64,000 bases of DNA, taken from assembly GCF_007655305.1 (NCBI RefSeq), contig NZ_VLOG01000066.1, positions 1-64,000 of the forward strand. The letters are read 5' to 3'. Shown here piece after piece: positions 1 through 8,571 of this stretch (its first letter is position 1; every line of letters begins with the position of its first letter). Origin of the DNA: Algoriphagus algorifonticola (GTDB taxonomy: Bacteria > Bacteroidota > Bacteroidia > Cytophagales > Cyclobacteriaceae). Made by a program: the position numbers and the translations under genes. The notes below the pieces were generated by a model, which made no database searches, was not told where the DNA came from, and was given only the letters and a program-made list of their open reading frames with translations.

Positions 1-342
1 ATTTTAAGAGCCAAAGAAGAAAATCTAAGTGATATCATAAGGGATTTTAAAAAGTTTACTGCTAAAAGTCTTTTTTCTTTAATCAAAGAAAATCCCCTTG
101 AAAGCAGGCGGGAATGGCTCAGCAAAATGTTTAGTATAGAGAATAGAATTTGGTTTTGGGAGGAAGGATATCATGGAGAGGAAATTTATTCTAGAGAATT
201 TTTTGCTCAAAAATCAAATTATATCCATTTAAACCCCGTAAGAGCTGGGTTTGTAGAAAAAGAGGAGGAATACATTTGGAGTAGTGCCGCTGATTTTTAT
301 GGTATTAGAAAAGGTAAGCTAGAAATAGAGGTGTTTGGATAA
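1..342 (+). CDS. IS200-like / REP-associated tyrosine transposase, C-terminal part
   Basis: The reading frame is open from base 1, so the N-terminus with the HUH metal-binding motif lies outside the window. The visible 113 residues carry the typical end of Y1-transposase-like proteins of the RAYT type: an FWEEGYHGE segment, then YIHLNPVRAGFVE, then YIWSSAADFYG. In this family the catalytic Tyr nicks single-stranded DNA at hairpins; which Tyr is catalytic cannot be fixed from this fragment. Immediately downstream lie several short palindromes and a structured ~120-bp repeat, the kind of DNA these enzymes are known to associate with. It may be intact upstream or decayed; this cannot be judged here. 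Confidence 0.85.
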   Translation: MLRAKEENLSDIIRDFKKFTAKSLFSLIKENPLESRREWLSKMFSIENRIWFWEEGYHGEEIYSREFFAQKSNYIHLNPVRAGFVEKEEEYIWSSAADFYGIRKGKLEIEVFG

Positions 343-350
343 TAAAAAGC

Positions 351-426
351 GGATTACAAATCCTACAAAACTGCCTCGGAATTGCAAATTCCGAGGAACA
401 TGGATTGCAAATTCCGAGGAACATGG
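351..426. repeat. Palindrome cluster behind the transposase
   Basis: Nine bases after the transposase stop is a perfect palindrome with arms GGATT/AATCC and an ACA loop (351-363). A second one has 10-bp arms CCTCGGAATT and a GCA loop (374-396). The unit 381-403 is then repeated exactly at 404-426 (23-bp direct repeat), so half of the second palindrome is duplicated. Similar 3-nt-loop palindromes occur at 9993-10125. Their position suggests REP-like substrates of the adjacent RAYT (inference). Confidence 0.75.
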
Positions 427-473
427 TGAAAAGAATTTTCAATCCGAAAGATTTAATTTTTGTTATGGCTTTT

Positions 474-593
474 TCATCTGTTTATAATTTGTTTTTCAGT
501 GGTCAGATGGAATGCCCAGGATAATCATACCCTCCCGATCCGCCGCGGCGGACGGGACAAGTTGTGTGAGATTTTTCCTCATGGGCATTTCAT
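474..593 (-). repeat. ~120-bp structured repeat, copy 1
   Basis: This is one of three full copies in the window (also 33781-33901 and 43241-43362), with a partial one at 33677-33715. Copies are nearly identical from TTTCATCTG at one end to GGGCATTTCAT at the other. Internal structure: a GC palindrome TCCGCCGCGGCGGA inside longer arms TCCCG/CGGGA, flanked by an outer stem AATGCCCA/TGGGCATT, plus a CATCTG/CAGATG stem. Strand is given by the ATG at its AT-rich end; in this copy that ATG opens only a 4-codon frame, so no gene follows. The rest of 594-763 shows no gene or clear signal. Confidence 0.85.
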
Positions 594-763
594 ATCAAAT
601 TCTGGATCAGGGGGCAGTTCATTTTGTAACTTTTACTGTGCATCAGTGGGTTGATGATTTTACCCGTGACATTGATAGAGAAAGATTTACGAAAGGGCAG
701 CCTTTAAGTTCCTTCTTTCCTTTTCTTTAAAAAATATGTAGTATTCCATATTAAATAGCCTTT

Positions 764-2794
764 ATGAGAAATCTACTTCCTATTGCTTTCTTGCTGATTT
801 TTAGCTTTTGCCAGCAAAAAGTATCCCCTCCGGAACCCGTCTATCCTATTCCCGATGAACGGCAAATCGTCTGGCAAGAAATGGGGTATTATGGATTTAT
901 TCATTTCAATATGAATACTTTTTCGGACAGGGAATGGGGGTTTGGTGACGAGTCTCCTGAGCAGTTTAATCCGACCGAGTTGGACGCCCGACAATGGGCA
1001 AGAATAGCAAAAAAGGCAGGGATGAAGGGCCTAATTATTACTGCAAAACATCACGATGGTTTTTGTCTTTGGCCATCCGCTTACACAGAGCATTCAGTTA
1101 AAAATAGTCCCTGGCGTGAAGGGAAAGGAGATTTGATTCAGGAATTTGTGGATGCCTGTCGGGAATATGGTTTGGAAGTAGGGATTTATTATTCCCCTTG
1201 GGATAGAAATCACCCAGATTATGGAAAACCTGAGTACATCACCTATATGCGCAATCAACTCACCGAATTATTGAGGAATTATGGGGATATTTTTGAGGTG
1301 TGGTTTGATGGTGCCAATGGTGGGGATGGTTGGTATGGAGGCGCCAATGAAACCCGGAAGGTAGATAAATTGACCTATTATGACTGGGAGAATACCCATG
1401 ACTTGGTTAGAAAACTTCAACCCAATGCTGTACTTTTTAGTGATGCCGGTCCTGATATTCGATGGGTTGGAAATGAGCATGGCTTTGCTTACGAAACTAC
1501 TTGGTCAAATCTCTACCGTGATTCGGTATATGCAGGTATGCCGGAGTATTCTGAAAAATGGGCAGCTGGACAAGAAAATGGAACGCACTGGGTTCCTGCA
1601 GAATCAGATGTTAGCATTCGGCCGGGTTGGTACTATCATGCCTATGAGGATCATAAGGTCAAAACCTTGCCGGAACTGATAGAGATTTATTACAAAAGCA
1701 TTGGCCGAAACTCTTCTCTATTAATCAATTTTCCTGTGGATAGAAGGGGTTTGATACACGAAAATGACGAGGAGGCTATTTTGCGATTTGCTGAAAAAAT
1801 CCGGGAAGATTTTAAAAGAAATTTGGCTCTAGGGGCTAGCGTCACTGGAAGTGCAGAACGGGGAGATGGCTTCGAGGCTAGTTTGGCTGCTGATGGAGAT
1901 TATTCCACCTATTGGACTGTTCCAGATGGGCAGATTCAGGCAGATTTAGAGCTGGAATTTAATGATGAAACTACATTCAACCGTCTTCTGATTCAGGAAT
2001 ATACGCCATTGGGACAGCGCGTAAAATCTTTTGTGTTAGAAAAGGAAGTGAATGGAGTTTGGGAAATTATAGCGGATGGAACTACAGTGGGCTATAAGCG
2101 CATACTTCGTTTTGAAGACCAAACAGCCGAGAAAATCCGAGTGCGATTTACTGATGGAAAAGATATCCCGGTGATATCCGAAGTTAAGCTTTATCATGCT
2201 CCCAAATTGTTGGAAGCTCCCAAAATCCAACGAGAAAAGTCAGGAATGGTCACCCTGATTTCACCAGATCAAGGGCTCGATTTATTGTATTCTGTGGATG
2301 GTTCGGAACCGAATATTACTTATAGTCAACCTTTTCTGGCAGAAAATGCAATTACGCTAACAGTTCGGTCTTATGACCAGACAACAGAAGAATCAAGCGA
2401 AGTGTTAACAGAAAATCTGGGCCCCTCAAAGGCTTTGTGGAAGGCGGATCAGGAAGAAGGAATTGATGAAAAGGCTTCAACATTTGTGACCCTGGAGCAG
2501 AATGTATTCAGCGTAGATTTGGGAGAGGTAAAAGCAATAAAAGGCTTTAGCTATTTACCGATGCAGGCCAGATATCCCAGCGGTCATATCACCAACTTTT
2601 CTTTTTCAATCAGTGCTGATGGGAAAAACTGGAAAGAAGTCAGCTCCGGAGAATTTTCCAATGTGGTCAATAGTCCAGTTGAACAGCTCAAAAGATTCAA
2701 TCCAGTTAACGCCAGGTATATTCAACTAAAAGCCTTGAAAACGGCAGATGGTAAGGCTGCGACTCTTGCGGAGTTGGGCATTTTAACCCGCTGA
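764..2794 (+). CDS. Secreted alpha-L-fucosidase, GH29 family
   Basis: Glycoside hydrolase removing alpha-L-fucose from glycans, probably periplasmic or surface-exposed. The N-terminus is a lipoprotein-like signal ending at Cys16. The GH29 catalytic domain (about residues 25-350) shows GYYGFIHFNMNTF, the AKHHDGFCLWPS motif, YYSPWDRNH and EVWFDGANG, whose Asp182 is the expected nucleophile. Residues ~360-470 resemble an F5/8-type-C (discoidin-like) sugar-binding domain. Residues ~490-545 resemble a chitobiase C-terminal-like module (YSVDGSEPN), and a second F5/8-like module closes the protein. The 676-aa length fits multidomain Bacteroidota fucosidases. It appears to be monocistronic, with 96 bp before the next gene. 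The family is clear; exact substrate linkage is not. Confidence 0.92.
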   Translation: MRNLLPIAFLLIFSFCQQKVSPPEPVYPIPDERQIVWQEMGYYGFIHFNMNTFSDREWGFGDESPEQFNPTELDARQWARIAKKAGMKGLIITAKHHDGFCLWPSAYTEHSVKNSPWREGKGDLIQEFVDACREYGLEVGIYYSPWDRNHPDYGKPEYITYMRNQLTELLRNYGDIFEVWFDGANGGDGWYGGANETRKVDKLTYYDWENTHDLVRKLQPNAVLFSDAGPDIRWVGNEHGFAYETTWSNLYRDSVYAGMPEYSEKWAAGQENGTHWVPAESDVSIRPGWYYHAYEDHKVKTLPELIEIYYKSIGRNSSLLINFPVDRRGLIHENDEEAILRFAEKIREDFKRNLALGASVTGSAERGDGFEASLAADGDYSTYWTVPDGQIQADLELEFNDETTFNRLLIQEYTPLGQRVKSFVLEKEVNGVWEIIADGTTVGYKRILRFEDQTAEKIRVRFTDGKDIPVISEVKLYHAPKLLEAPKIQREKSGMVTLISPDQGLDLLYSVDGSEPNITYSQPFLAENAITLTVRSYDQTTEESSEVLTENLGPSKALWKADQEEGIDEKASTFVTLEQNVFSVDLGEVKAIKGFSYLPMQARYPSGHITNFSFSISADGKNWKEVSSGEFSNVVNSPVEQLKRFNPVNARYIQLKALKTADGKAATLAELGILTR

Positions 2795-2890
2795 TCAAAT
2801 AGGAATTCCAGTATCCTATCTTATCTGGGATATTGGATGAAAATTCCCTACTTTCTGCTTCGATTTGCATAAAACCCAAAATTTAAACCT

Positions 2891-3451
2891 ATGAATAGAC
2901 GTCATGCTTTACGGCATATTGCGCTGATTTCAGGTGGGCTGGCTTTGATTCCATCCTGTGATTTCAGTAGTGACGATATCTTGGCCGCCTATCAAAAATT
3001 AAAAGTGAAGAGTTCTGAGAAAGAGCTTTTAGGTGCCATCTCCAATACCATAATTCCGGCAGGTGAAATCAAAGGAGCACTTGAATTGGCTGTTCCCGAT
3101 TTCATTTTAGTCATGGTCAATGATTGTATGGAGGAAGAGTCTCAGTCCAGATTTATGAAAGGATTAAGAGCGTTTCCTGAATTTGCAGGAAAGGAATTTG
3201 ATCAACTTTCTCCCAAAGAAAAAGAAGCCAAGGTCAAAGAAGGCTTGATGCTAGAGGGCGACGACACCGAGGAAGGAAAAGTGAAACAAGATATTCAGTA
3301 TTTTCTCAATACAACCAAGCGCCTGACCATACAAGGGTACATGGCATCCGAATACATTCAAACAGAAATCATCCCTTATTCTCTGATTCCCGGAGAGTAC
3401 AATGGAGCCGTGCTAATTTCTGATTTTCAAAAACCAAGAATCAATGGCTAA
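2891..3451 (+). CDS. Gluconate 2-dehydrogenase subunit 3-like protein
   Basis: Small 186-aa partner of GMC oxidoreductases (subunit 3 family). It begins with a twin-arginine style leader (MNRRHALRHIALISGG) and also has a Cys at about 23 (LIPSC), so it may be Tat-exported and lipid-anchored. Its stop overlaps the start of the GMC oxidoreductase by 8 bp, indicating translational coupling and a two-subunit complex. In this family the small subunit is thought to carry the folded flavoprotein through Tat; the large subunit here has no signal peptide of its own, which fits. Confidence 0.85.
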   Translation: MNRRHALRHIALISGGLALIPSCDFSSDDILAAYQKLKVKSSEKELLGAISNTIIPAGEIKGALELAVPDFILVMVNDCMEEESQSRFMKGLRAFPEFAGKEFDQLSPKEKEAKVKEGLMLEGDDTEEGKVKQDIQYFLNTTKRLTIQGYMASEYIQTEIIPYSLIPGEYNGAVLISDFQKPRING

Positions 3452-5153
3452 TCTGAATATTAAAAGCAAGCAGGAAAGAACCTATCAAGCCATTGTAATC
3501 GGCTCGGGTATCAGTGGTGGTTGGGCTGCTAAGGAACTATGTGATTTAGGCGTGAAGACTTTGATGCTGGAGCGTGGTAGAAATGTGGAGCATATCAAGG
3601 ATTACCCCACTACCAACATGCTTCCATATGAATTTGAGCATAGGGGGCAGGTTCCTGAGGATATCAAAAAAGAAAATCCCGTGGTCAGCAGATGTTATGC
3701 ATTCCGGGAAGACGCCATACACTTTTTTGTGAAGGACACGGAGCACCCTTATGTACAGGAAAAGCCTTTTGATTGGATTCGTGGCTATCAGGTGGGAGGG
3801 AAATCATTGCTTTGGGCAAGGCAAGTGCAGCGCTGGTCAGATTTTGATTTTGAAGGTCCTGCTAGGGATGGTTTTGCGGTGGACTGGCCAATTCGCTATA
3901 AGGATCTAGCGCCATGGTATAGCCATGTGGAAAAGTTTGCCGGGGTTTCTGGAAATAGAGATGGACTGGATACCTTGCCTGATGGGGAATTTTTGCCAGG
4001 CTATGAGTTGAATGTGATGGAGAAATATTTTCAGGAGCAACTCAAAAAGCATTATGGAGGAGATCGACATATGATTTCCGCCCGTTGTGCGCATATTCAT
4101 GGAAATGCAGATTTCTTTGCGCAGCAGGGAAGAGCTCTGTGTCAAAACAGGAATCTCTGTCAACGTGGCTGCCCATTTGGAGGTTATTTCAGCTCCAATT
4201 CATCGACGATTCCTTGGGCTTTGAAAACAGGAAACCTGACTTTAAGACCAGAAGCTGTGGTTCATTCTATCATTTATGATGAAGAAAAGGGGAAAGCAAG
4301 TGGGGTTCGAATTATTGACCGACTGACCAAAGAAATGGAAGAATTCTACGCGGATGTGATTTTCCTAAATGCCGCAGCACTGAATTCCAATTTGATCCTG
4401 ATGAATTCCACTTCCAGCCGATTCCCTAATGGTTTGGGCAATGACAATGGACTCTTGGGCAAATATGTAGCTTTCCACAACTATAGAGCAGGAGTGTCTG
4501 GGGAATTCGAAGGTTTGGAGGAGTACACTACCACAGGAGGAAGACCTACTAGTGGCTATTTCCCACGGTTTAGGAATGTTTATAAGCAGGAAACAGACTT
4601 TTTGCGGGGATATGCAGCAGGCTTTTCTGCCGGACGTGGAGTACGCCCCAATACAGAAGGTTTGGGAATGGATTTGAAAAACAGCCTTCTCAATCCAGAC
4701 CAATATGGCCCATGGTATGTAGGATCCCATATGATGGGTGAGACCATTCCTAAAGAAAGCAACTATGTGGCTTTGGACCCGAATCTGAAGGATGAGTGGG
4801 GCATGCCTCAGTTGAAAATCTCAGTGGAATACGATGATAACGATGAAAAAATGGTCAAAGATTATCTGGAGCAAATGACGGAGATGTTTGAGAAAGCCGG
4901 GGTAACTAATATCCGCACTCGGGATGACCATAGGGCTCCAGGCTTGGACATCCATGAAATGGGCGGCGTAAGAATGGGTAAAGACCCCAAAACCTCCCTT
5001 CTCAATGCCCATCATCAGCTGCATGCAGTTCCCAATGTCTATGTGACAGATGGAGCCTCTATGACTTCAACATCCACACAAAATCCATCATTGACTTACA
5101 TGGCCTTTGCGGCGAGAGCAGCGCATCACGCAGTGGCTGAAAGTAAGAAATAA
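3444..5153 (+). CDS. GMC family FAD-dependent oxidoreductase
   Basis: Flavoprotein dehydrogenase of the glucose-methanol-choline family, 569 aa, probably oxidising a sugar or alcohol in the periplasm. The FAD-binding GSGISG motif sits at residues 20-25, followed by the LMLERG strand end. A GGKSLLWARQ segment (about 119) contacts FAD. The C-terminal HEMGGVRMG and TQNPSLTYMAFAARAA segments are typical of GMC and GMC-C domains with the catalytic His/Asn region. A Cys cluster (CQNRNLCQRGCPFGG, about 233-247) is typical of the gluconate/2-keto-gluconate dehydrogenase-like subgroup. Paired with the upstream subunit-3 gene. Substrate unknown. Confidence 0.9.
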   Translation: MANLNIKSKQERTYQAIVIGSGISGGWAAKELCDLGVKTLMLERGRNVEHIKDYPTTNMLPYEFEHRGQVPEDIKKENPVVSRCYAFREDAIHFFVKDTEHPYVQEKPFDWIRGYQVGGKSLLWARQVQRWSDFDFEGPARDGFAVDWPIRYKDLAPWYSHVEKFAGVSGNRDGLDTLPDGEFLPGYELNVMEKYFQEQLKKHYGGDRHMISARCAHIHGNADFFAQQGRALCQNRNLCQRGCPFGGYFSSNSSTIPWALKTGNLTLRPEAVVHSIIYDEEKGKASGVRIIDRLTKEMEEFYADVIFLNAAALNSNLILMNSTSSRFPNGLGNDNGLLGKYVAFHNYRAGVSGEFEGLEEYTTTGGRPTSGYFPRFRNVYKQETDFLRGYAAGFSAGRGVRPNTEGLGMDLKNSLLNPDQYGPWYVGSHMMGETIPKESNYVALDPNLKDEWGMPQLKISVEYDDNDEKMVKDYLEQMTEMFEKAGVTNIRTRDDHRAPGLDIHEMGGVRMGKDPKTSLLNAHHQLHAVPNVYVTDGASMTSTSTQNPSLTYMAFAARAAHHAVAESKK

Positions 5154-5179
5154 GTCAGAAAGCTAAAGTGAGAAATCTG

Positions 5180-5210
5180 AAAATCCCAAGTCGTTAGGCT
5201 TGGGATTTTT
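5180..5210 (+). terminator. Terminator after GMC operon
   Basis: Inverted repeat AAAATCCCAAG / CTTGGGATTTT with an 8-nt loop and a following T run, 27 bp after the stop codon. Confidence 0.75.
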
Positions 5211-5245
5211 AGTTAATGGCTAAAATCAACCCGTATTTTTTGAAT

Positions 5246-5272
5246 CCCCAAGTCGAAAGATTTGGGTTTTTT
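5246..5272 (+). terminator. Second hairpin, tandem terminator
   Basis: CCCAAGT / ATTTGGG with a GAAAG-type loop (one G-T pair) followed by eight or more T. It resembles the preceding hairpin in sequence and probably acts as a back-up terminator. Confidence 0.6.
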
Positions 5273-5363
5273 TTGGTTTCAGAGTTTGAAAATTAGATTT
5301 TAAGTTTTAGATTGACGTATCATTTAATCGATCAACTAAGTTAAAAATTTATGAACAACACTT

Positions 5364-6935
5364 TTGCCTCCCCCCAAGTACAAAAATCTGATTAGATTAG
5401 GTTTTGGGCTTATTTTTGGAATTTTTCTACTGCTCACATCTTGTATAGAAGAGCCTGAAAGCCCAGAGCTTCGCGAGCTAGAGGTTACAGAAATTTCTCA
5501 GGTGAGAGATTGGTTTGAGAGCAACAAAACCAATTTGAGATTACCTGAGCGAGGGAGTAACTATCGCAGTGAATCTCAGGAGTTGATTTTACCTTTCTTC
5601 GAAAAGGAACCGGATTGGGATCAGTTTCATCATTACTACTTTCCCGATGGCAGGGAGGTGTTTGAGGTGTCTCTAGAGAATGCCACCAAGTATTATCCAA
5701 AAACCTTGCTCGATAGTTTTCCCAATCAAAACCCCGCTGAGCTGATGATTCAGAATATCATGTTTGTAAGGCATCCCACACTGGATCGCTTTGATCCGCT
5801 TATTGCCAGGTATTATCCAGATAATCTCAACTCTATTGAAAAATTTAATAATATAAGCTTCAGTGGTCTTCCATTTGACTGGTCCGGCACCTTGGATATT
5901 TGGACATACGATGAGCACTACCTTATCGGGTATAAGATAGACCAAGGGCAAATTACCCATACCAGAGAAATGCAGGTGAGTGCGGTAAATGGTAAAAAGG
6001 GTTCTTTTGGACCAGAAAATATGGATGAGGCCATCCATTGTTATGTTGTAGCTACCGATTGGTATGATGGAAACACAGGGGAGTATCTCGGTACGACTCA
6101 TGCCCATACCTGTGAGTGGCAAAGAGGAGGAAGTCAAGGAGGCTCAGGATCAGGAGGCGGAGATGACTATCAACGTCCTCCATGCTGCGATGACCCTATT
6201 CCAGTTCCTCCTAGAGATGAACCTACTTATGATCCCCCTTCGATACCAGCACCCTCGACGATCATCAATCAACTGACTAACCCCTGCGCTGCAGATATTT
6301 TCTTGGAGCTTTCTAAAGGGAATGCGTATCTCACTGATATAACAGGGCTGGGTAGCTTGGATATCTTTCCGGGAATGCTGGATCTATTTGAACAAAGTGG
6401 ACAATTTGACTATCGGATTCAAAATGGAAATACAGGTTCAGAGGCTGGTGGATCTACTTCTCCTATTGTAAATGGTATCATCACCATAACATTGAGTAAC
6501 GATTATCTGCTAAAAGCAACATCTCTGAGTATAGCCAGAACAATTATTCACGAAACGGTCCATGCCTATCTGAGAAAACAAACATCATATCGTTCTGCCA
6601 CAGACATGAACACACATCAATTACTTGTTGAATATGGAAGAAAATATCCAGGTATCATAAATGACGCCCACCATTCTCTAATGAGTCAATTTATTTTAGG
6701 TATGGCTGTCTCATTATACAATTGGGATAAAAAATATGGACCTACAGGTGGTAGTTTAGGTTTTGACTACTATTACAAGATGGCTTTTGGTGGATTAGTA
6801 AAAAATGGTACTAGAGAATTGATACTGGAAGCGAAACCATATCTTCCTGATGGAGTCAGCTGGGATGAAATAAGAAAAATTTTGGAGAACGAAGCAACTG
6901 GAAACTATCAAGCAAATGGTGAGAAGTGCGATTAA
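5364..6935 (+). CDS. Lipoprotein with C-terminal zinc-metallopeptidase-like domain
   Basis: 523 aa, not recognised as a named family. The signal peptide ends in LLLTSC (Cys27), so it is probably lipid-anchored. Residues ~30-250 form a soluble domain of unknown fold. A Gly/Ser then Pro-rich linker follows (~252-303, with GGSQGGSGSGGG and PIPVPPRDEP). The C-terminal domain contains IARTIIHETVHAYL with a zincin HExxH motif at H396-H400, and NDAHH at 433-437 could give a third metal ligand. The last ~77 residues (AVSLYNWDKKYGP to the stop) recur three times downstream as start-less fragments. Its 3' end overlaps the partner gene by 20 nt. It is organised like an effector with an N-terminal carrier, a linker and a C-terminal active domain. 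Protease activity and toxin role are inference. Confidence 0.75.
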   Translation: MPPPKYKNLIRLGFGLIFGIFLLLTSCIEEPESPELRELEVTEISQVRDWFESNKTNLRLPERGSNYRSESQELILPFFEKEPDWDQFHHYYFPDGREVFEVSLENATKYYPKTLLDSFPNQNPAELMIQNIMFVRHPTLDRFDPLIARYYPDNLNSIEKFNNISFSGLPFDWSGTLDIWTYDEHYLIGYKIDQGQITHTREMQVSAVNGKKGSFGPENMDEAIHCYVVATDWYDGNTGEYLGTTHAHTCEWQRGGSQGGSGSGGGDDYQRPPCCDDPIPVPPRDEPTYDPPSIPAPSTIINQLTNPCAADIFLELSKGNAYLTDITGLGSLDIFPGMLDLFEQSGQFDYRIQNGNTGSEAGGSTSPIVNGIITITLSNDYLLKATSLSIARTIIHETVHAYLRKQTSYRSATDMNTHQLLVEYGRKYPGIINDAHHSLMSQFILGMAVSLYNWDKKYGPTGGSLGFDYYYKMAFGGLVKNGTRELILEAKPYLPDGVSWDEIRKILENEATGNYQANGEKCD

Positions 6936-7449
6936 AACTTATTTAAACCTCGGATTAATTCTTTTCCTATTCTTGGGTTTTCAAAATGTGTATTCCCAAA
7001 AAGTCAAATTGCTTAAAAAGGAACAGCACCTAGTAATTAATAGTATTTTCAAATACTCTTCTGAAAAACAGATTAAGTTATACAAGAAAACTCTTGAATA
7101 CGAGTCGTGGATGGGGTTTATTAAGACTACTAATTTTGAAGATCTAGAGGTAATTGGCAATTGTTTGATCAAAGATTCTGAATTTGAGAAAGAGTTTAAT
7201 GAATTCAAAAATGTAATGGTAAACCTTGGTTCGAAAAAGATTAATTCGAAAGAGCTTGATTCTAAATTCAAGGTCAAAATAATTCCTAGCAAGAATGTTT
7301 CAGCTATATCTGAGCCAATCATTATTAATGAATACTCTTTTCAATTTATTAAATCATTTTACGGGAGAGCGCTTAATGTTCAAAAGAAAAACGACCAAGG
7401 TAACTGGGATTATGCTTGTGGAATATATTTCCCTATAGATTTGCAGTAA
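6916..7449 (+). CDS. Secreted ~180-aa partner protein, unit A
   Basis: 177 aa, unknown family, with three paralogues downstream. The start ATG lies inside the last codons of the peptidase gene in another frame (20-nt overlap), so translation is coupled. A signal peptide is visible (hydrophobic LILFLFLGF, cleavage near VYSQ). Family features seen in all four members: a KEQ/EEQ segment after cleavage, a conserved SW or VW at about 65, a Cys in the middle (GNCLIKD here), then SEPIII-EYSF, VQKK, and GNWDYACG near the end, giving two conserved Cys that might pair. No lipobox. Most plausible role by position is an inhibitor or immunity protein for the peptidase (inference). Confidence 0.75.
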   Translation: MVRSAIKTYLNLGLILFLFLGFQNVYSQKVKLLKKEQHLVINSIFKYSSEKQIKLYKKTLEYESWMGFIKTTNFEDLEVIGNCLIKDSEFEKEFNEFKNVMVNLGSKKINSKELDSKFKVKIIPSKNVSAISEPIIINEYSFQFIKSFYGRALNVQKKNDQGNWDYACGIYFPIDLQ

Positions 7450-7464
7450 GCTTGTAATCCTGAG

Positions 7465-7496
7465 AAAAGCTGGTACTTAATTAGTATCAGCCTTTC
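7465..7496 (+). terminator. Hairpin between units A and B
   Basis: Imperfect inverted repeat AGCTGGTACT / AGTATCAGCCT around a TTAAT loop, followed by a weak T-rich stretch. Candidate terminator ending the peptidase-partner operon; it occupies the same place as the hairpins after units B and C. Confidence 0.45.
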
Positions 7497-7505
7497 TTAT
7501 TTCCT

Positions 7506-7739
7506 ATCGCAGTATCTTTTAATTATTGGGATAAAAAATATGGACCTACAGGTGGTAGTTTAGGGTTTGACTATTATTACAAGATGGCTTTTGGAGGACT
7601 CTTGAAAGACGGAACGGAAGATCCATTGGATGAAGTAAAAGACTTTATTCCTTCTGGAAGCAGTTGGAGTGAGATTAGTAAAATATTAGAGAACGAAGCG
7701 ACCGGAAATTATAATGCAAATGGAGAAAAGTGTAATTAA
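7506..7739 (+). pseudogene. Start-less copy of the peptidase C-terminal tail, unit B
   Basis: 77 codons in frame, homologous to the last 77 of the upstream peptidase, from AVSFNYWDKKYGPTGG to NGEKCN and stop. The 40 nt at 7525-7564 are identical to 6721-6760. There is no ATG between the upstream in-frame TAG (7482-7484) and the homology, and the HExxH region is missing, so it cannot encode a peptidase. No stop or frameshift has accumulated. The downstream partner starts inside its end with the same 20-nt overlap as in unit A. Confidence 0.85.
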
Positions 7740-8247
7740 AATATGTTTATCCTTCGTCTTTCTCTTAATACTTCAAAATGAGAGCTTCGGTCAAAGAAAG
7801 GCAGAGTTGACAGAGGAACAATATAAAGTCTTGGAAAGTGCATATAGAAAGGCAAAAGAAAAGACCATTTATGTTTATTATCATACCATACCATTTGAAT
7901 CTTGGATGCAGTCGTTATGGAATGAAGATAATTACTCAGATATAGGAGTCGGTTTTTGTTCATTCAAAGAATCGGACATTAAACTGGCTTTTTCTGAATT
8001 AAAAAAACAGGTATTTGACTTAGAAGAAAAAGAAATCAATAGGAAAAAACTTTCGGATAAAATTAAAACTTCGAAGAGAAAAAAAAGATCAAAAGCTAGT
8101 TTTCTTTCTGAGCCAATTAGCATAGGCGATTATTCTTTTGTTTTTAGTAGAAGTTTAGATCAAAAAAGTGTTCACGTTCTAAAAAAAGACACATTGGGAA
8201 ATTGGAATTATGAGTGCGGAATTCCTCTCCAATTTGATTTGCATTAA
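7720..8247 (+). CDS. Secreted partner protein, unit B
   Basis: 175 aa, paralogue of the unit A partner. An ATG six bases upstream (7714) is possible, but 7720 matches the start position of the other three members. Signal peptide followed by SFGQ. Shows LTEEQYKVLE, FESWM, GFCSFKES, LSEPISIGDYSF, VLKKDTLGNWNYECG. The middle (about 110-125) has a Lys/Arg-rich stretch not seen in the others. Sequence divergence from its paralogues is far larger than that of the tail fragment in front of it, as expected for diversifying specificity (inference). Confidence 0.7.
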   Translation: MEKSVIKICLSFVFLLILQNESFGQRKAELTEEQYKVLESAYRKAKEKTIYVYYHTIPFESWMQSLWNEDNYSDIGVGFCSFKESDIKLAFSELKKQVFDLEEKEINRKKLSDKIKTSKRKKRSKASFLSEPISIGDYSFVFSRSLDQKSVHVLKKDTLGNWNYECGIPLQFDLH

Positions 8248-8258
8248 TTGATTCTAAT

Positions 8259-8287
8259 AAAAGCCATGCCATTTAGGGATGGCTTTT
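8259..8287 (+). terminator. Terminator after unit B
   Basis: Perfect 9-bp arms AAAAGCCAT / ATGGCTTTT, 12 bp behind the partner stop. Almost the same hairpin follows unit C. Confidence 0.65.
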
Positions 8288-8349
8288 CACCAATACGCTG
8301 GAAACGCGCCTAATTGAAGATTGTCAGAAATCAACGGGGCTGAAATCGT

Positions 8350-8571
8350 TACAATTGGAATAAAAAATATGGGCCTACGGGTGGGAATTTAGGGTTCGAT
8401 TACTACTACAAAATGGCCTTTGGAGGATTAGTCAATCCTTCTGATAATACGCAACTAATCGATGAAGCAAAACCACTCATTCCATCAGGAAGTAGCTGGG
8501 CTGAAATCGATCAAATTCTGAAAAATGAAGCATCTGGAAGCAATCAAGCAAATGGCACGAAATGTAATTAA
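8350..8571 (+). pseudogene. Start-less copy of the peptidase C-terminal tail, unit C
   Basis: Open from YNWNKKYGPTGGNLGFDYYYKMAF to ANGTKCN and stop, homologous to the end of the 5364-6935 gene. An in-frame TGA at 8341-8343 and lack of any ATG show it is a fragment. It is the most diverged tail (WDKK changed to WNKK, ENEATG to KNEASG) but remains in frame. The preceding ~60 bp (8288-8349) match the same position in unit D. Confidence 0.85.

Noticed and set aside
381..426. Two exact 23-bp direct repeats resembling a mini CRISPR
   Set aside because: The repeats are adjacent without spacers and derive from a palindrome; no cas gene is near.
460..730. Open frames of 64-72 codons in the gap before the fucosidase
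   Set aside because: They run through the structured repeat and have no signal or family features.
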